NCBI RefSeq assembly: GCF_028290025.1
Contig: NZ_JAQGKQ010000038.1
Span: 1-33,264 of the forward strand
Length of the DNA stretch: 33,264 nt
Direction: 5' to 3'
From: Cypionkella sp.
GTDB lineage: Bacteria; Pseudomonadota; Alphaproteobacteria; Rhodobacterales; Rhodobacteraceae
Shown here: positions 8,529 to 16,569 of the stretch, piece by piece
How positions within the stretch are numbered: position 1 is the first letter of the stretch
How the letters are laid out: each line of letters begins with the position of its first letter
Notes under the pieces: generated by a model
Databases searched by the model: none
Told to the model about the DNA's origin: nothing
What the model saw: the letters and a program-made list of their open reading frames with translations, nothing else
Made by a program: the position numbers and the translations under genes

Positions 8529-9962
8529 ATGATCGGCGATCTGGGCGCGAAAGATGCCACCGAACTGGCGGGGCTTGTGGCCTCTGGGCAAGTCACTGCC
8601 TCCGAACTGCTGGACGCGGCGCTGGCTGCCGTTGAGGCACGCAATCCCGCGATTAACGCGGTTGTGTTGGTGCAAGAAGATGCTGCTCGGCGAGCGATTG
8701 CCGAAGGCTTGCCGCGCGGGCCATTCCGCGGCGTGCCGTTTTTGCTGAAGGATTTGGGCTGCGAGGCGGTGGATTTCCCCGGCCACAACGGCTCACGTCT
8801 TTTGGCGAACACCACCTATGCGCGGGATTCCGCGATCTGGCAGCGTATTCGCGCCACCGGAGTGGTCAACTTTGGCCGCACTACCAGCCCGGAAGGCGGC
8901 GTTGGCACAGTTACCGAAGCGGCGGTTTATGGCGGCCCGACGCGCAATCCGTGGAACCTTGACCACACCTCGGGCGGATCGTCGGGTGGGGCTGGCGCGG
9001 CTGTGGCTGCCGGGATTGTGGCGTTTGCGCATGGCTCGGATGGCGGTGGATCGGTGCGTATTCCGGCGTCGTCGTGTGGGCTGTTCGGGTTTAAGTCAAC
9101 GCGGGCGCGGTTGCCGGATGGGCCATATTCGGGCGAAGGCTGGGCCGGGATGGCGATTGACGGCTTTCTGACCCGATCTGTCCGCGATACCGCGATCATG
9201 CTCGACGCCTGCGAAGGCCCGGATTTGGGCGCGCCTTACGTCGCCCCGCCGCTGCTGCACGGTCACGCTCATGCGATCAGCCGCCCGCCGCGCCGCCTGC
9301 GAGTGGCCATGTGCGACACGACCTTTACGCGCGAGGCGATTGACCCCGAAGTGGCGCAAGCCGTGCGCGATACCGCGAAGCTGCTCGAAAGCCTTGGCCA
9401 TCAGATTGAGGTTGGTCGCCCAACGGCGGATGTTGAGATGATGATGCGGGCTTGGACCGATATCGTCGGCGTTGGCACCGCTCTGTCGATCCAGAAGGCG
9501 CTGAAAGGCCGCGCTTTGACGCCCGATCTGGTCGAAGGCATTGGCCGTTCGGCGGTTGCATACTCCGCCACCCTGCCCCCAACCCGCTATCTGGAGGCTG
9601 TGGGCGAGATTCATGCCTTCGGTCGCCAGATGGCCGAATACTTTGCCGATGGTCCGGACATTCTGCTGTCAGCCACCCTTGCCGAGCCGCCTGCCAAAGT
9701 TGGCCGCTACCATCACGACCGCGATGATTATGTGAATTACCGCATCGGTCCGGGTGGCATATTCTCATATTCGCCGTTCTGCGCGGTGTTCAACGCCAGT
9801 GGCCAGCCTGCGGCCTCGCTGCCGTTGGCACAGTCGAAAGCCGGTTTGCCGATCGGGATTCACCTCGCGGCGGCCTATGGCTGTGATGAAGAATTGATCG
9901 CTCTGTGTGCAGAAGTCGAATCCGCAAGCCCTTGGGCACACCGCCGCGCACCGTTGGCTTAA
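8529..9962 (+). CDS. Amidase signature (AS) family amidohydrolase, copy 1
   Basis: It hydrolyses a carboxylic amide with the Ser-cisSer-Lys triad, here K74, S151 (in SGGSSGG) and S175 (in DGGGSVRIPAS). The 24-residue gap between the two serines matches the family. At 477 residues it is full length. There is no signal peptide, so it is cytoplasmic. GGGGAG precedes the ATG by 7 bases. GatA is unlikely because the gatC/gatB context is absent and the C-terminal half is not GatA-like. It lies 191 bases upstream of the polyamine-type ABC operon on the same strand, and a second AS amidase follows that operon, so its substrate may be an imported amide; that is inference. Confidence 0.88.
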   Translation: MIGDLGAKDATELAGLVASGQVTASELLDAALAAVEARNPAINAVVLVQEDAARRAIAEGLPRGPFRGVPFLLKDLGCEAVDFPGHNGSRLLANTTYARDSAIWQRIRATGVVNFGRTTSPEGGVGTVTEAAVYGGPTRNPWNLDHTSGGSSGGAGAAVAAGIVAFAHGSDGGGSVRIPASSCGLFGFKSTRARLPDGPYSGEGWAGMAIDGFLTRSVRDTAIMLDACEGPDLGAPYVAPPLLHGHAHAISRPPRRLRVAMCDTTFTREAIDPEVAQAVRDTAKLLESLGHQIEVGRPTADVEMMMRAWTDIVGVGTALSIQKALKGRALTPDLVEGIGRSAVAYSATLPPTRYLEAVGEIHAFGRQMAEYFADGPDILLSATLAEPPAKVGRYHHDRDDYVNYRIGPGGIFSYSPFCAVFNASGQPAASLPLAQSKAGLPIGIHLAAAYGCDEELIALCAEVESASPWAHRRAPLA

Positions 9963-9974
9963 CCGCGGCCTAAG

Positions 9975-10056
9975 CTTTGCAAAGGCTCAAGCGACGCTAA
10001 GCCCTTGCAAGCGTTATCATACCGCCGCGCTCTTAGGCATTTGCACAACCTAAGAG
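9975..10056. promoter_or_regulatory. Palindrome cluster upstream of potA (candidate regulatory region)
   Basis: The 191-base gap before potA holds a perfect 10-base palindrome CTTTGCAAAG (9975-9984), a second palindrome CTTGCAAG (10004-10011), and an 8-bp inverted repeat CTCTTAGG / CCTAAGAG (10030-10037 with 10049-10056, 11 bases apart). The first two also lie in the arms of an imperfect stem-loop (about 9979-10010). These are plausible operator half-sites for the pot operon, but no regulator gene is adjacent and no family consensus is recognised. Confidence 0.4.
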
Positions 10057-10153
10057 GCAACTGCCTAGTCTTTCGGCATATCCGGCGAAGTTTATGTTGC
10101 GCCGAAGCTTGGCCGCCGTCCAATATGATCAAAACCAAAGGGAGCGAGTCACC

Positions 10154-11221
10154 TTGACCAAAGATACCGCCGTCGAGGCCCGCAATGCCGTCAAGGCTTT
10201 CGGACAGGGCGACACTGCCGTGCGCGCGTTGGACGATGTTTCCATCGAAATCCGTAAGGGCGAGTTCTTTACGCTGCTGGGGCCATCGGGCTGCGGCAAG
10301 ACCACCCTGTTGCGGCTGATTGCCGGGTTTGAGATGCCAACCTCCGGCACCATCCTGCTGGACGGCCAAGACATCACTTACCTGCCGCCGAACAAGCGGC
10401 CAGTGAACACGGTGTTCCAAAGCTATGCCTTGTTCCCGCATCTGACCGTGGCGCAGAACATCGGCTTCGGTCTGGAGATGCAGGGCCGCCCGCGCGCCGA
10501 GGTTAAGGCCACAGTCGATCGGATGCTGGCGCTGGTGAAGCTGGAGGCACTGGCGTCGCGCAAAACCTCGCAACTGTCCGGCGGGCAGCAACAGCGCGTC
10601 GCCCTCGCCCGCGCCTTGGCTCCGTCGCCGAAAGTGCTGCTGCTGGATGAGCCATTGTCTGCGCTCGACCTGAAATTGCGGCGTGAGATGCAGGGTGAGT
10701 TGAAACGGCTGCAAACCGAAACCGGGATTACCTTTATCTTCGTCACGCATGACCAAGAAGAAGCCCTGACGATGTCTGACCGCATCGGCGTCATGTCTGC
10801 GGGCAAGCTGCAACAGGTCGGCACTCCGCGCGAGATTTACACGCGGCCGCTGAACCGCTTCGTTGCCAGCTTCATCGGCGAGACCAACTTCATGCCCGCC
10901 ACCTCGAACGGCAGCACTTTGACGCTCGCGGGCGGCTATAAGATGCCTGCGCCACCGGCGACCAAATCCGGCGCCGTGACGGTGACGGTGCGCCCCGAAC
11001 AGGTGAAGCTGACCCACACGCCCGAACCGGGCAGCCTGCCCGCCACTGTGCGCGGCGTGGTCTATATGGGCACTGATATGAACTACCAACTGCATCTCGC
11101 CGATGGCACCGAGATTGAGGCTTGCGTGGTGTCGGACGTGACAGGGGAAGCGGCGTTGCAAGCGGGTCAGACCGTGGGCGTCACCTTCACCCCCGGTGCC
11201 GCGCAAGTGTTGGAGGATTAG
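10154..11221 (+). CDS. potA: Polyamine ABC transporter ATP-binding protein
   Basis: This is the ATPase that powers import through PotB/PotC. Walker [10 protein letters not shown] includes K49 (numbered from the TTG at 10154), the signature is LSGGQQQR, Walker B is [14 protein letters not shown], the switch His is in FVTHDQEEA, and a C-terminal TOBE-like regulatory domain follows from about residue 260. The frame also allows an ATG at 10094 that adds 20 residues, but that ATG has no ribosome-binding site, while AAAGGGAG lies 9 bases before the TTG at 10154; I therefore choose TTG (355 residues). Its stop is immediately followed by the potB ATG at 11222. The subfamily is spermidine/putrescine type; true substrate is not proven. 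Confidence 0.93.
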   Translation: MTKDTAVEARNAVKAFGQGDTAVRALDDVSIEIRKGEFFTLLGPSGCGKTTLLRLIAGFEMPTSGTILLDGQDITYLPPNKRPVNTVFQSYALFPHLTVAQNIGFGLEMQGRPRAEVKATVDRMLALVKLEALASRKTSQLSGGQQQRVALARALAPSPKVLLLDEPLSALDLKLRREMQGELKRLQTETGITFIFVTHDQEEALTMSDRIGVMSAGKLQQVGTPREIYTRPLNRFVASFIGETNFMPATSNGSTLTLAGGYKMPAPPATKSGAVTVTVRPEQVKLTHTPEPGSLPATVRGVVYMGTDMNYQLHLADGTEIEACVVSDVTGEAALQAGQTVGVTFTPGAAQVLED

Positions 11222-12133
11222 ATGAGCGTCGCTGAAAAAGCTCAAGAAGCGCAATCGGTCCGCAATGGTTGGCTGCTATCCACCCCGGCGCTGATTATCC
11301 TGACGCTGTTTGCGGTTGGCCCGCTGATGATCGTGGTGGTGTATTCCTTCCTCGCCCCCGGTCAATACGGCAACGTCGAGTGGAAGCTGTCGCTGGACGG
11401 TTGGCGCGGCATCCTGTGGACCAAGGACATTTTCGACGACACCTATGGTCTGGCCGATGCCAACGTGACGATCTTCTGGCGCTCGGTTAAATTGTCGATC
11501 CTGACCACGCTGCTGACCTTCGCGGTGGGCTTCCCGACCGCATGGTTTATCGCAACACGCCCCGCCAAATCACGGGCGTTGTGGTTGTTTCTGATCACTA
11601 TTCCGTTCTGGACCAACCTGTTGATCCGCACCTATGCGATCAACGAGGTGATCCGCAACGAGGGTCTGCTGAACACCGTCCTGATCAAGCTGGGCGTGAT
11701 CTCGGAACCGCTGCGCATCATTTACACCGATACCGCCGTTTTCATCGGCATGGCTTACGTCTACCTGCCGCTGATGGTGCTGCCACTGTTTGCCGCCATC
11801 GACCGCTTCGATATGAAGCTGCTGGAGGCGGGCTATGATCTTTACGCCAGCCGGATGCAGGTGTTGCGCCGGGTCATTCTGCCGATCGTGAAACCGGGCA
11901 TCATCGCGGGCTCGATCCTCGTGTTCGTGCCATCCTTGGGCGCTTACGTTACCCCCCGCGTGCTGGGTGGCGGCAAGCAAATGATGATCGGTAACTTCAT
12001 TGATCTGCAATTCGGTCAGGGCCGCAACTGGCCATTGGGAGCGGCCTTGTCGCTGACGCTGCTGATCATCGTGACGGGCGCGCTGCTGATCTATGTGAAA
12101 TACGCCAACCGGGATGTGTCGAATGGCCACTAA
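11222..12133 (+). CDS. potB: Polyamine-type ABC transporter permease (PotB-like)
   Basis: This is one of two inner-membrane permease subunits of the importer, 303 residues, with about six transmembrane helices and a slightly longer N-terminal part than PotC, as is usual. The cytoplasmic EAA-type loop that contacts the ATPase is visible as LLEAGYDLYASRMQVLRRVILPIVKPGIIAGS near residues 201-232. The ATG abuts the potA stop, with GGAGG 5 bases ahead inside the end of potA, so translation is coupled. The 3' end overlaps potC by 11 bases. A segment of about 40 residues before helix 2 (KLSLDGWRGILWTKDIFDDTYGLADANVT) is the expected periplasmic loop. Confidence 0.92.
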   Translation: MSVAEKAQEAQSVRNGWLLSTPALIILTLFAVGPLMIVVVYSFLAPGQYGNVEWKLSLDGWRGILWTKDIFDDTYGLADANVTIFWRSVKLSILTTLLTFAVGFPTAWFIATRPAKSRALWLFLITIPFWTNLLIRTYAINEVIRNEGLLNTVLIKLGVISEPLRIIYTDTAVFIGMAYVYLPLMVLPLFAAIDRFDMKLLEAGYDLYASRMQVLRRVILPIVKPGIIAGSILVFVPSLGAYVTPRVLGGGKQMMIGNFIDLQFGQGRNWPLGAALSLTLLIIVTGALLIYVKYANRDVSNGH

Positions 12134-12926
12134 AACCTTCTCCGTCGCCAAACTCCCCGGCTTCACCACCACCGCCATTCTGGTTTTCATCATACTCTAC
12201 CTGCCGATCCTGACCTTGGTGGCCTATTCGTTCAACGCCAGCCAATCGGTCGCGATCTGGGGCGGGTTTTCACTGGATTGGTATGTGAAGGCTTGGAACA
12301 ACGACGCCGTCAAAGACGCCACCGTAAGGTCGTTGCTGATCGCGGTTTGTGCGGCGGTAATCTCGACCGCTGTGGCGACGATGGCGGCGCTGGGCACCAC
12401 GCGGCGCAAGGCGTTCAAGGGCCAGACTTTTATCTATGTGATGATCAACCAGCCGTTGATGGTGCCAGAGATTGTGACCGCCGTATCCTTGCTGATCCTG
12501 TTCGGCATGGTCAAACAAGCGACCGGCATCCAAGGCATCGGCTATGTGATCTTCGCCCACTCCGCCTTCTGTATCCCCTTCGCCTATCTGCCAATCCGCG
12601 CCCGGCTGGAGGGCATGGATCTGACGCTGGAAACCGCCGCCGCTGATCTTTACGCAACGCCTTGGCAGACTTTCCGCCATGTCACGCTGCCGATCCTGCT
12701 GCCCGGCGTGATCGCAGGCGCAATGCTGGCCTTCGTGATCAGCCTTGACGACGTGGTTATCACCGAGTTCACCAAATCGGGCGGCCAAGACACTTTGCCC
12801 ACCTATATGCTCGGGCAGATGCGCCGCCAGTTGACGCCAGAGATCAACGCGATTTCCTCGATGCTGCTGGCGCTGACCGTTGTGCTGCTCACCGCGTTCT
12901 TCCTGCTGACCCGCAAAAACGACTGA
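12123..12926 (+). CDS. potC: Polyamine-type ABC transporter permease (PotC-like)
   Basis: This is the second permease subunit, 267 residues, with about six transmembrane helices. The EAA loop reads LETAAADLYATPWQTFRHVTLPILLPGVIAGAMLAF, and it is followed by SLDDVVITEFTKSGGQDTLPTYMLGQMR, a stretch characteristic of PotC. It overlaps the end of potB by 11 bases. Two in-frame ATGs exist, at 12114 and 12123; the latter gives MATKTFS and is preceded by a weak GGGAT, the former has nothing. The next gene, the first binding protein, starts 26 bases downstream, so all components sit in one operon. Confidence 0.92.
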   Translation: MATKTFSVAKLPGFTTTAILVFIILYLPILTLVAYSFNASQSVAIWGGFSLDWYVKAWNNDAVKDATVRSLLIAVCAAVISTAVATMAALGTTRRKAFKGQTFIYVMINQPLMVPEIVTAVSLLILFGMVKQATGIQGIGYVIFAHSAFCIPFAYLPIRARLEGMDLTLETAAADLYATPWQTFRHVTLPILLPGVIAGAMLAFVISLDDVVITEFTKSGGQDTLPTYMLGQMRRQLTPEINAISSMLLALTVVLLTAFFLLTRKND

Positions 12927-12951
12927 CCTCAACCATCGGAGCCTTCACCGG

Positions 12952-13977
12952 ATGAAAAAGCCAGCCCTTGCCGTTGCTTTGCTGCTAACAACCGCCCTGC
13001 CCGCGCTTGCCGAGGGTCAGTTGAACCTGTTCAACTGGGGCGATTACACCTCGCCCGAATTGCTGGAGAAGTTCAAAAAAGACACCGGCATTACGGTGAC
13101 GGTGACCGATTACGACAGCAACGATACGGCACTGGCTAAGGTTTCGGTCGGCGGGTCGGGGTTTGATCTGGTGGTTCCATCAGCGCATTTCGTGCAGATT
13201 TATGTCGAGAAAGGTCTGATCCAAAAGCTCGACCTGACCCGACTGCCACATCACAGCAACATCGCGCCGGAATGGATGGATGTGGAATGGGACAAGGGCC
13301 GCAATTACACCATTCCTTGGCAATGGGGCACGACGGGGATTTCGGTCGATACCTCGATTTACAAGGGCGATCCGAACACCTCTGAGCTTTTCCTCAACCC
13401 ACCGGACGAGTTGAAAGGCAAGATCAACGTCGTGCCCGAGATGAACGAGGTGGTCAATCTGGCTGTGATGTGGGCTGGTGGCGAGCCTTGCACCGAGGAC
13501 GTCGCGGTGCTGAAAAAGGCGCATGATGCGCTGATCAACGCGCGGCCATTCTGGGTCTCGATGGATTACGGCACCACCGAGCATATGGCGAATGGCGATT
13601 GGGCGGCGAGCGTCAACTGGTCGGGCGAAACCTTCCGCTCGCGTCTGAAAAACCCGAATGTGATCTATGGCTATCCGAAAGAGGGCTATCCTTTGTGGAT
13701 GGATTCGGTGGCCCTGCTGTCAGAAGCGCAAAACGTCGATGAGGCTTACACCTTTCTCGATTTCATCAGTCTGCCAGAAAATGCGGCGCTGATCTCGGCC
13801 TTCGCGCGTTACCCCAATGGCATCACAGGTTCAGAAGCCTTCATGCCTGCCGATATGGCAACCGCCCCCGAAGTAAACATCCCAGCCGAGTTCAAAGCGG
13901 CAGGGCATTTTATGCCTACCTGCAGCGGCAAAGCAGCTGAATACATGGCCGCAATCTGGACCGATTTGCAGAAGTAA
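12952..13977 (+). CDS. potD: Periplasmic polyamine-binding protein, copy 1 (PotD/PotF family)
   Basis: This is the solute receptor of the importer, 341 residues. A Sec signal peptide covers residues 1-20 (MKKPALAVALLLTTALPALA), with cleavage expected before EGQLNLFNWG. The NWGDY segment after the signal corresponds to the NWxxY ligand region of E. coli PotD, and VVPSAHF and LWMDSVALL align with other pocket segments. The mature protein has only two cysteines, C180 (GEPCTED) and C324 (PTCSG); the paralogue downstream has them at the same positions, suggesting a disulfide. GGAG precedes the ATG by 10 bases. It is gap-free in alignment with the next gene, about two-thirds identical by eye. Confidence 0.9.
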   Translation: MKKPALAVALLLTTALPALAEGQLNLFNWGDYTSPELLEKFKKDTGITVTVTDYDSNDTALAKVSVGGSGFDLVVPSAHFVQIYVEKGLIQKLDLTRLPHHSNIAPEWMDVEWDKGRNYTIPWQWGTTGISVDTSIYKGDPNTSELFLNPPDELKGKINVVPEMNEVVNLAVMWAGGEPCTEDVAVLKKAHDALINARPFWVSMDYGTTEHMANGDWAASVNWSGETFRSRLKNPNVIYGYPKEGYPLWMDSVALLSEAQNVDEAYTFLDFISLPENAALISAFARYPNGITGSEAFMPADMATAPEVNIPAEFKAAGHFMPTCSGKAAEYMAAIWTDLQK

Positions 13978-14005
13978 CCACAAGACGAAACCAAGGGAGA
14001 CTACA

Positions 14006-15031
14006 ATGAAGAAACTATTCTCGGCCACGCTGCTGCTGCTCGCCAGCACATCGCTGGCATCGGCCGAAGGCACGCTGCAACTGTTCAACTGGGGCAACTA
14101 CACCTCGCCCGAACTGCTTGCAAAATTTGAAAAAGAGACCGGCATCAAGGTGACGGTCACCGATTACGACAGCAACGACGCGGCTTTGGCCAAAGTTGAA
14201 GCTGGCGGCTCGGGCTTTGATCTTGTGGTGCCATCGGCGAACTATGTGCCGATCTGGGCTGGAAAAGGTCTGATCGTTCCGCTGGACGACAGCAAACTGA
14301 AAAACAAAGGCAATATCGCTCCGGAATGGATTGATGTGGCTTGGGACAAGGGCCGGGTTTACACGGTTCCATGGCAGTGGGGTTCCACCGGGATCGCGGT
14401 CAACACCAAGGTTTATGGCGGCGATATCAACACCTCGGCAGTTTTTCTGGACGTGCCGGATGAGCTGAAAGGCAAGATCAACGTCGTGCCAGAGATGAAC
14501 GACGTGGTGAACCTCGCGCTGTGGTATGTCGGCGGCGAGCCTTGCACCGAAGACACCGCCGTGCTGAAAAAAGCCCGCGACGTGCTGGTTGCCGCCAAGC
14601 CAGATTGGCTGTCGATGGATTATGGCGCTACCGAAAAGATGTCGAACAACGACTGGGCGGCATCGGTGAACTGGAACGGCTCGACCATGCGGATTCGTCT
14701 GGCCAACCCGGATGTGAAATACGGCTTCCCAAAAGAAGGCTACCCGTTGTTCATGGATTCGGTGGCTTTGCTGAAAGATGCGCAGAACGTCGAGGAAGCT
14801 TACAAATTCATCGACTTCATCATGGTGCCTGAAAATGCCGCGATGATTTCCTCGTTCGCACGCTATGCCAACGGCATCGCGGGTTCAGAGGCGTTCATGC
14901 CGGAAGACATGAAAACTGCACCAGAAGTGATGATCCCAGACGAGTTCAAAGCCTCCGGCCATTTTCTGCCAACCTGCTCGCCCAAAGCGCAGGAATATAT
15001 GACCGCGATCTGGACCGAATTGCAGAAGTAA
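14006..15031 (+). CDS. potD: Periplasmic polyamine-binding protein, copy 2 (tandem paralogue)
   Basis: This is a second solute receptor, also 341 residues, 28 bases behind the first. The signal peptide is MKKLFSATLLLLASTSLASA, with the mature start EGTLQLFNWGNYTS. It keeps C180 and C324 but differs in likely pocket positions: PSANYV where copy 1 has PSAHFV, and PLFMDSV where copy 1 has PLWMDSV. In E. coli the equivalent of the last position is Trp in spermidine-preferring PotD and Phe in putrescine-binding PotF (from memory), so the two receptors may differ in ligand. AAGGGAG lies 7 bases before the ATG. A strong terminator follows, so this is the last gene of the pot operon. Confidence 0.9.
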   Translation: MKKLFSATLLLLASTSLASAEGTLQLFNWGNYTSPELLAKFEKETGIKVTVTDYDSNDAALAKVEAGGSGFDLVVPSANYVPIWAGKGLIVPLDDSKLKNKGNIAPEWIDVAWDKGRVYTVPWQWGSTGIAVNTKVYGGDINTSAVFLDVPDELKGKINVVPEMNDVVNLALWYVGGEPCTEDTAVLKKARDVLVAAKPDWLSMDYGATEKMSNNDWAASVNWNGSTMRIRLANPDVKYGFPKEGYPLFMDSVALLKDAQNVEEAYKFIDFIMVPENAAMISSFARYANGIAGSEAFMPEDMKTAPEVMIPDEFKASGHFLPTCSPKAQEYMTAIWTELQK

Positions 15032-15048
15032 GCAGATTGATCTGCCCG

Positions 15049-15085
15049 CGATGCGAGGGGCCAGCCCCTCGCATCGTTATTTTTT
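15049..15085 (+). terminator. Strong intrinsic terminator of the pot operon
   Basis: A perfect 12-bp GC-rich stem (15049-15060 with 15065-15076) with loop CCAG is followed by TTATTTTTT (15077-15085). It lies 17 bases after the stop of the second binding protein and separates the pot operon from the following amidase gene. Confidence 0.95.
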
Positions 15086-15101
15086 AAGCACTTAGGTGCG
15101 A

Positions 15102-15149
15102 TTGGGGGCTAGCCCCCAAACCCCCAGGATATTTGAGCAGAGAGGATGA
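15102..15149 (+). repeat. Dispersed hairpin repeat, copy 1 (plus orientation), carrying the start of amidase 2
   Basis: The element begins with an 18-base perfect palindrome at 15102-15119 (a G5/C5 stem around CTAG), then a second C5 run, then a 23-base segment at 15127-15149 with ATATTTGAGC and AGAGAGG. That 23-base segment recurs exactly on the minus strand at 33162-33184, also next to a GC hairpin. The ATG used by the amidase lies inside the shared segment. I recall similar hairpin-plus-ATATTT elements as common in Rhodobacterales intergenic DNA but know no family name. Confidence 0.75.
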
Positions 15150-16564
15150 CCAAAGTGGCGTTGAATGAGATGTCGGCTTCCGATCTGTCGCGGATGATTG
15201 CAGCGCGTAAAGTGGCTCCGTCCGAGGTGATGGCGGCGCATCTGGACCGGATTGATGCGGTGAACCCGGCGGTGAACGCGGTGATTTCCTTGCGCGACCG
15301 TGAGGCGCTGATGGCCGAGGCGAAGGCGGCGGATGATGCGACAGCGACGGGCTGGCTGCATGGGCTGCCGTTGGCGGTGAAAGATTTGTGCGCCACCAAA
15401 GGCTTGCGCACCACCTATGGCTCACCGTTGTTCGCCGATTTCGTGCCGCTGAAGGATGATCTGCTGGCAGCTAGGATGCGCGGTGCCGGGGCTATTTTTA
15501 TCGCCAAAACCAACACGCCGGAATGGGGGCATGGCAGCCATTCCTTCAACCCGGTGCACGGTGTCACCCGCAATCCCTATGATCTGAGCGTGACGGCGGG
15601 TGGTTCATCGGGGGGTGCGGCCGCGGGCTTGGCTGCACGGATGCTGCCCGTCGCGGATGGCTCGGACATGATGGGCAGCCTGCGCAATCCGGCGGCGTTC
15701 TGCAATGTCTACGGCTTTCGACCGTCATGGGGGCTGGTGCCGCAAGATGCTGAGGGCGACACCCATATGGCGACGCTGGCGACTGAAGGCCCGATGGCGC
15801 GCAACGTTGAGGATATCGCAAACCTGCTGAGCGTGCAGGCGGGCGTTAACCCCGAAGTGCCGTTTGGCCGCGAAAGCAGCGATTTCGCCAGCCTACTGTC
15901 GGTGAATATGAAGGGCAAACGCATCGCTTGGGTGGGCGATTGGGGTGGTGCGTATCAGATCGAGCCGGGGATTATCGAGCTATGTGAAGCGGGCTTGCAG
16001 GTGTTCAGCGATCTGGGCGCCGAGGTCGAGGCCATAGCGCCGCCGTTCCCCGCCGAAAAACTGTGGCACGCTTGGACCACTCTGCGCGCGATGCTGAACG
16101 CGGGTGGTATGAAGCCGATCTATGACAATGAGTTCAAACGCGCGCAGTTGAAGCCCGAGACAATTTGGGAAATCGAGCAGGGCCGTGGCCTGACAGCGCA
16201 AGCGGTCTATGAGGCAAGCACGATCCGTTCGCGCTACTACGCCCATATGGCGCGATTGTTCAGCAAATATGACGCCGTGGTGCTACCAACAGCGCAAGTT
16301 TGGCCGTTCCCGGTGGAATGGCGCTGGCCGCAAAGCATCAACGGCACCGCTATGGACACCTATCACCGCTGGATGGAAGTGGTGATCCCGATCAGCCTGA
16401 TCGGCCTGCCCGCGCTGAATGTGCCGGTGGGGTTTGGGGCAAATGGCCTGCCGATGGGGATGCAGATCGCCGGGCCAGTTGGGGCGGATGCGAAGATATT
16501 GGCGATGGGTCAGGCGTATCATCTGGCGACCGATTGGCCGAGTAAGCGGCCGCCAAGCCTATAG
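15146..16564 (+). CDS. Amidase signature (AS) family amidohydrolase, copy 2
   Basis: This is a cytoplasmic AS-family amidase of 472 residues with triad K79, S154 (AGGSSGG) and S178 (GSLRNPA), the serines 24 residues apart as expected. The usual DxGGS before the nucleophile reads DMMGS here, a deviation worth noting. It is clearly diverged from the amidase at 8529 and not a recent duplicate. AGAGG touches the ATG at 15146, which is too close for a normal ribosome-binding site; the in-frame GTG at 15155 would have it at 9 bases, so translation may start there (469 residues). It follows the pot terminator, and its 3' end is only 5 bases from the convergent Stealth gene with no terminator between. 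Confidence 0.87.
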   Translation: MTKVALNEMSASDLSRMIAARKVAPSEVMAAHLDRIDAVNPAVNAVISLRDREALMAEAKAADDATATGWLHGLPLAVKDLCATKGLRTTYGSPLFADFVPLKDDLLAARMRGAGAIFIAKTNTPEWGHGSHSFNPVHGVTRNPYDLSVTAGGSSGGAAAGLAARMLPVADGSDMMGSLRNPAAFCNVYGFRPSWGLVPQDAEGDTHMATLATEGPMARNVEDIANLLSVQAGVNPEVPFGRESSDFASLLSVNMKGKRIAWVGDWGGAYQIEPGIIELCEAGLQVFSDLGAEVEAIAPPFPAEKLWHAWTTLRAMLNAGGMKPIYDNEFKRAQLKPETIWEIEQGRGLTAQAVYEASTIRSRYYAHMARLFSKYDAVVLPTAQVWPFPVEWRWPQSINGTAMDTYHRWMEVVIPISLIGLPALNVPVGFGANGLPMGMQIAGPVGADAKILAMGQAYHLATDWPSKRPPSL

Positions 16565-16569
16565 TGCAG

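Noticed and set aside
10094..10153. ATG at 10094 as the potA start
   Set aside because: No ribosome-binding site and the added 20 residues are atypical; the TTG at 10154 has a strong one.
9959..11254. Long minus-strand frame (431 codons) opposite potA
   Set aside because: Antisense shadow of an ABC ATPase with all motifs; low-complexity His/Gln/Arg composition.
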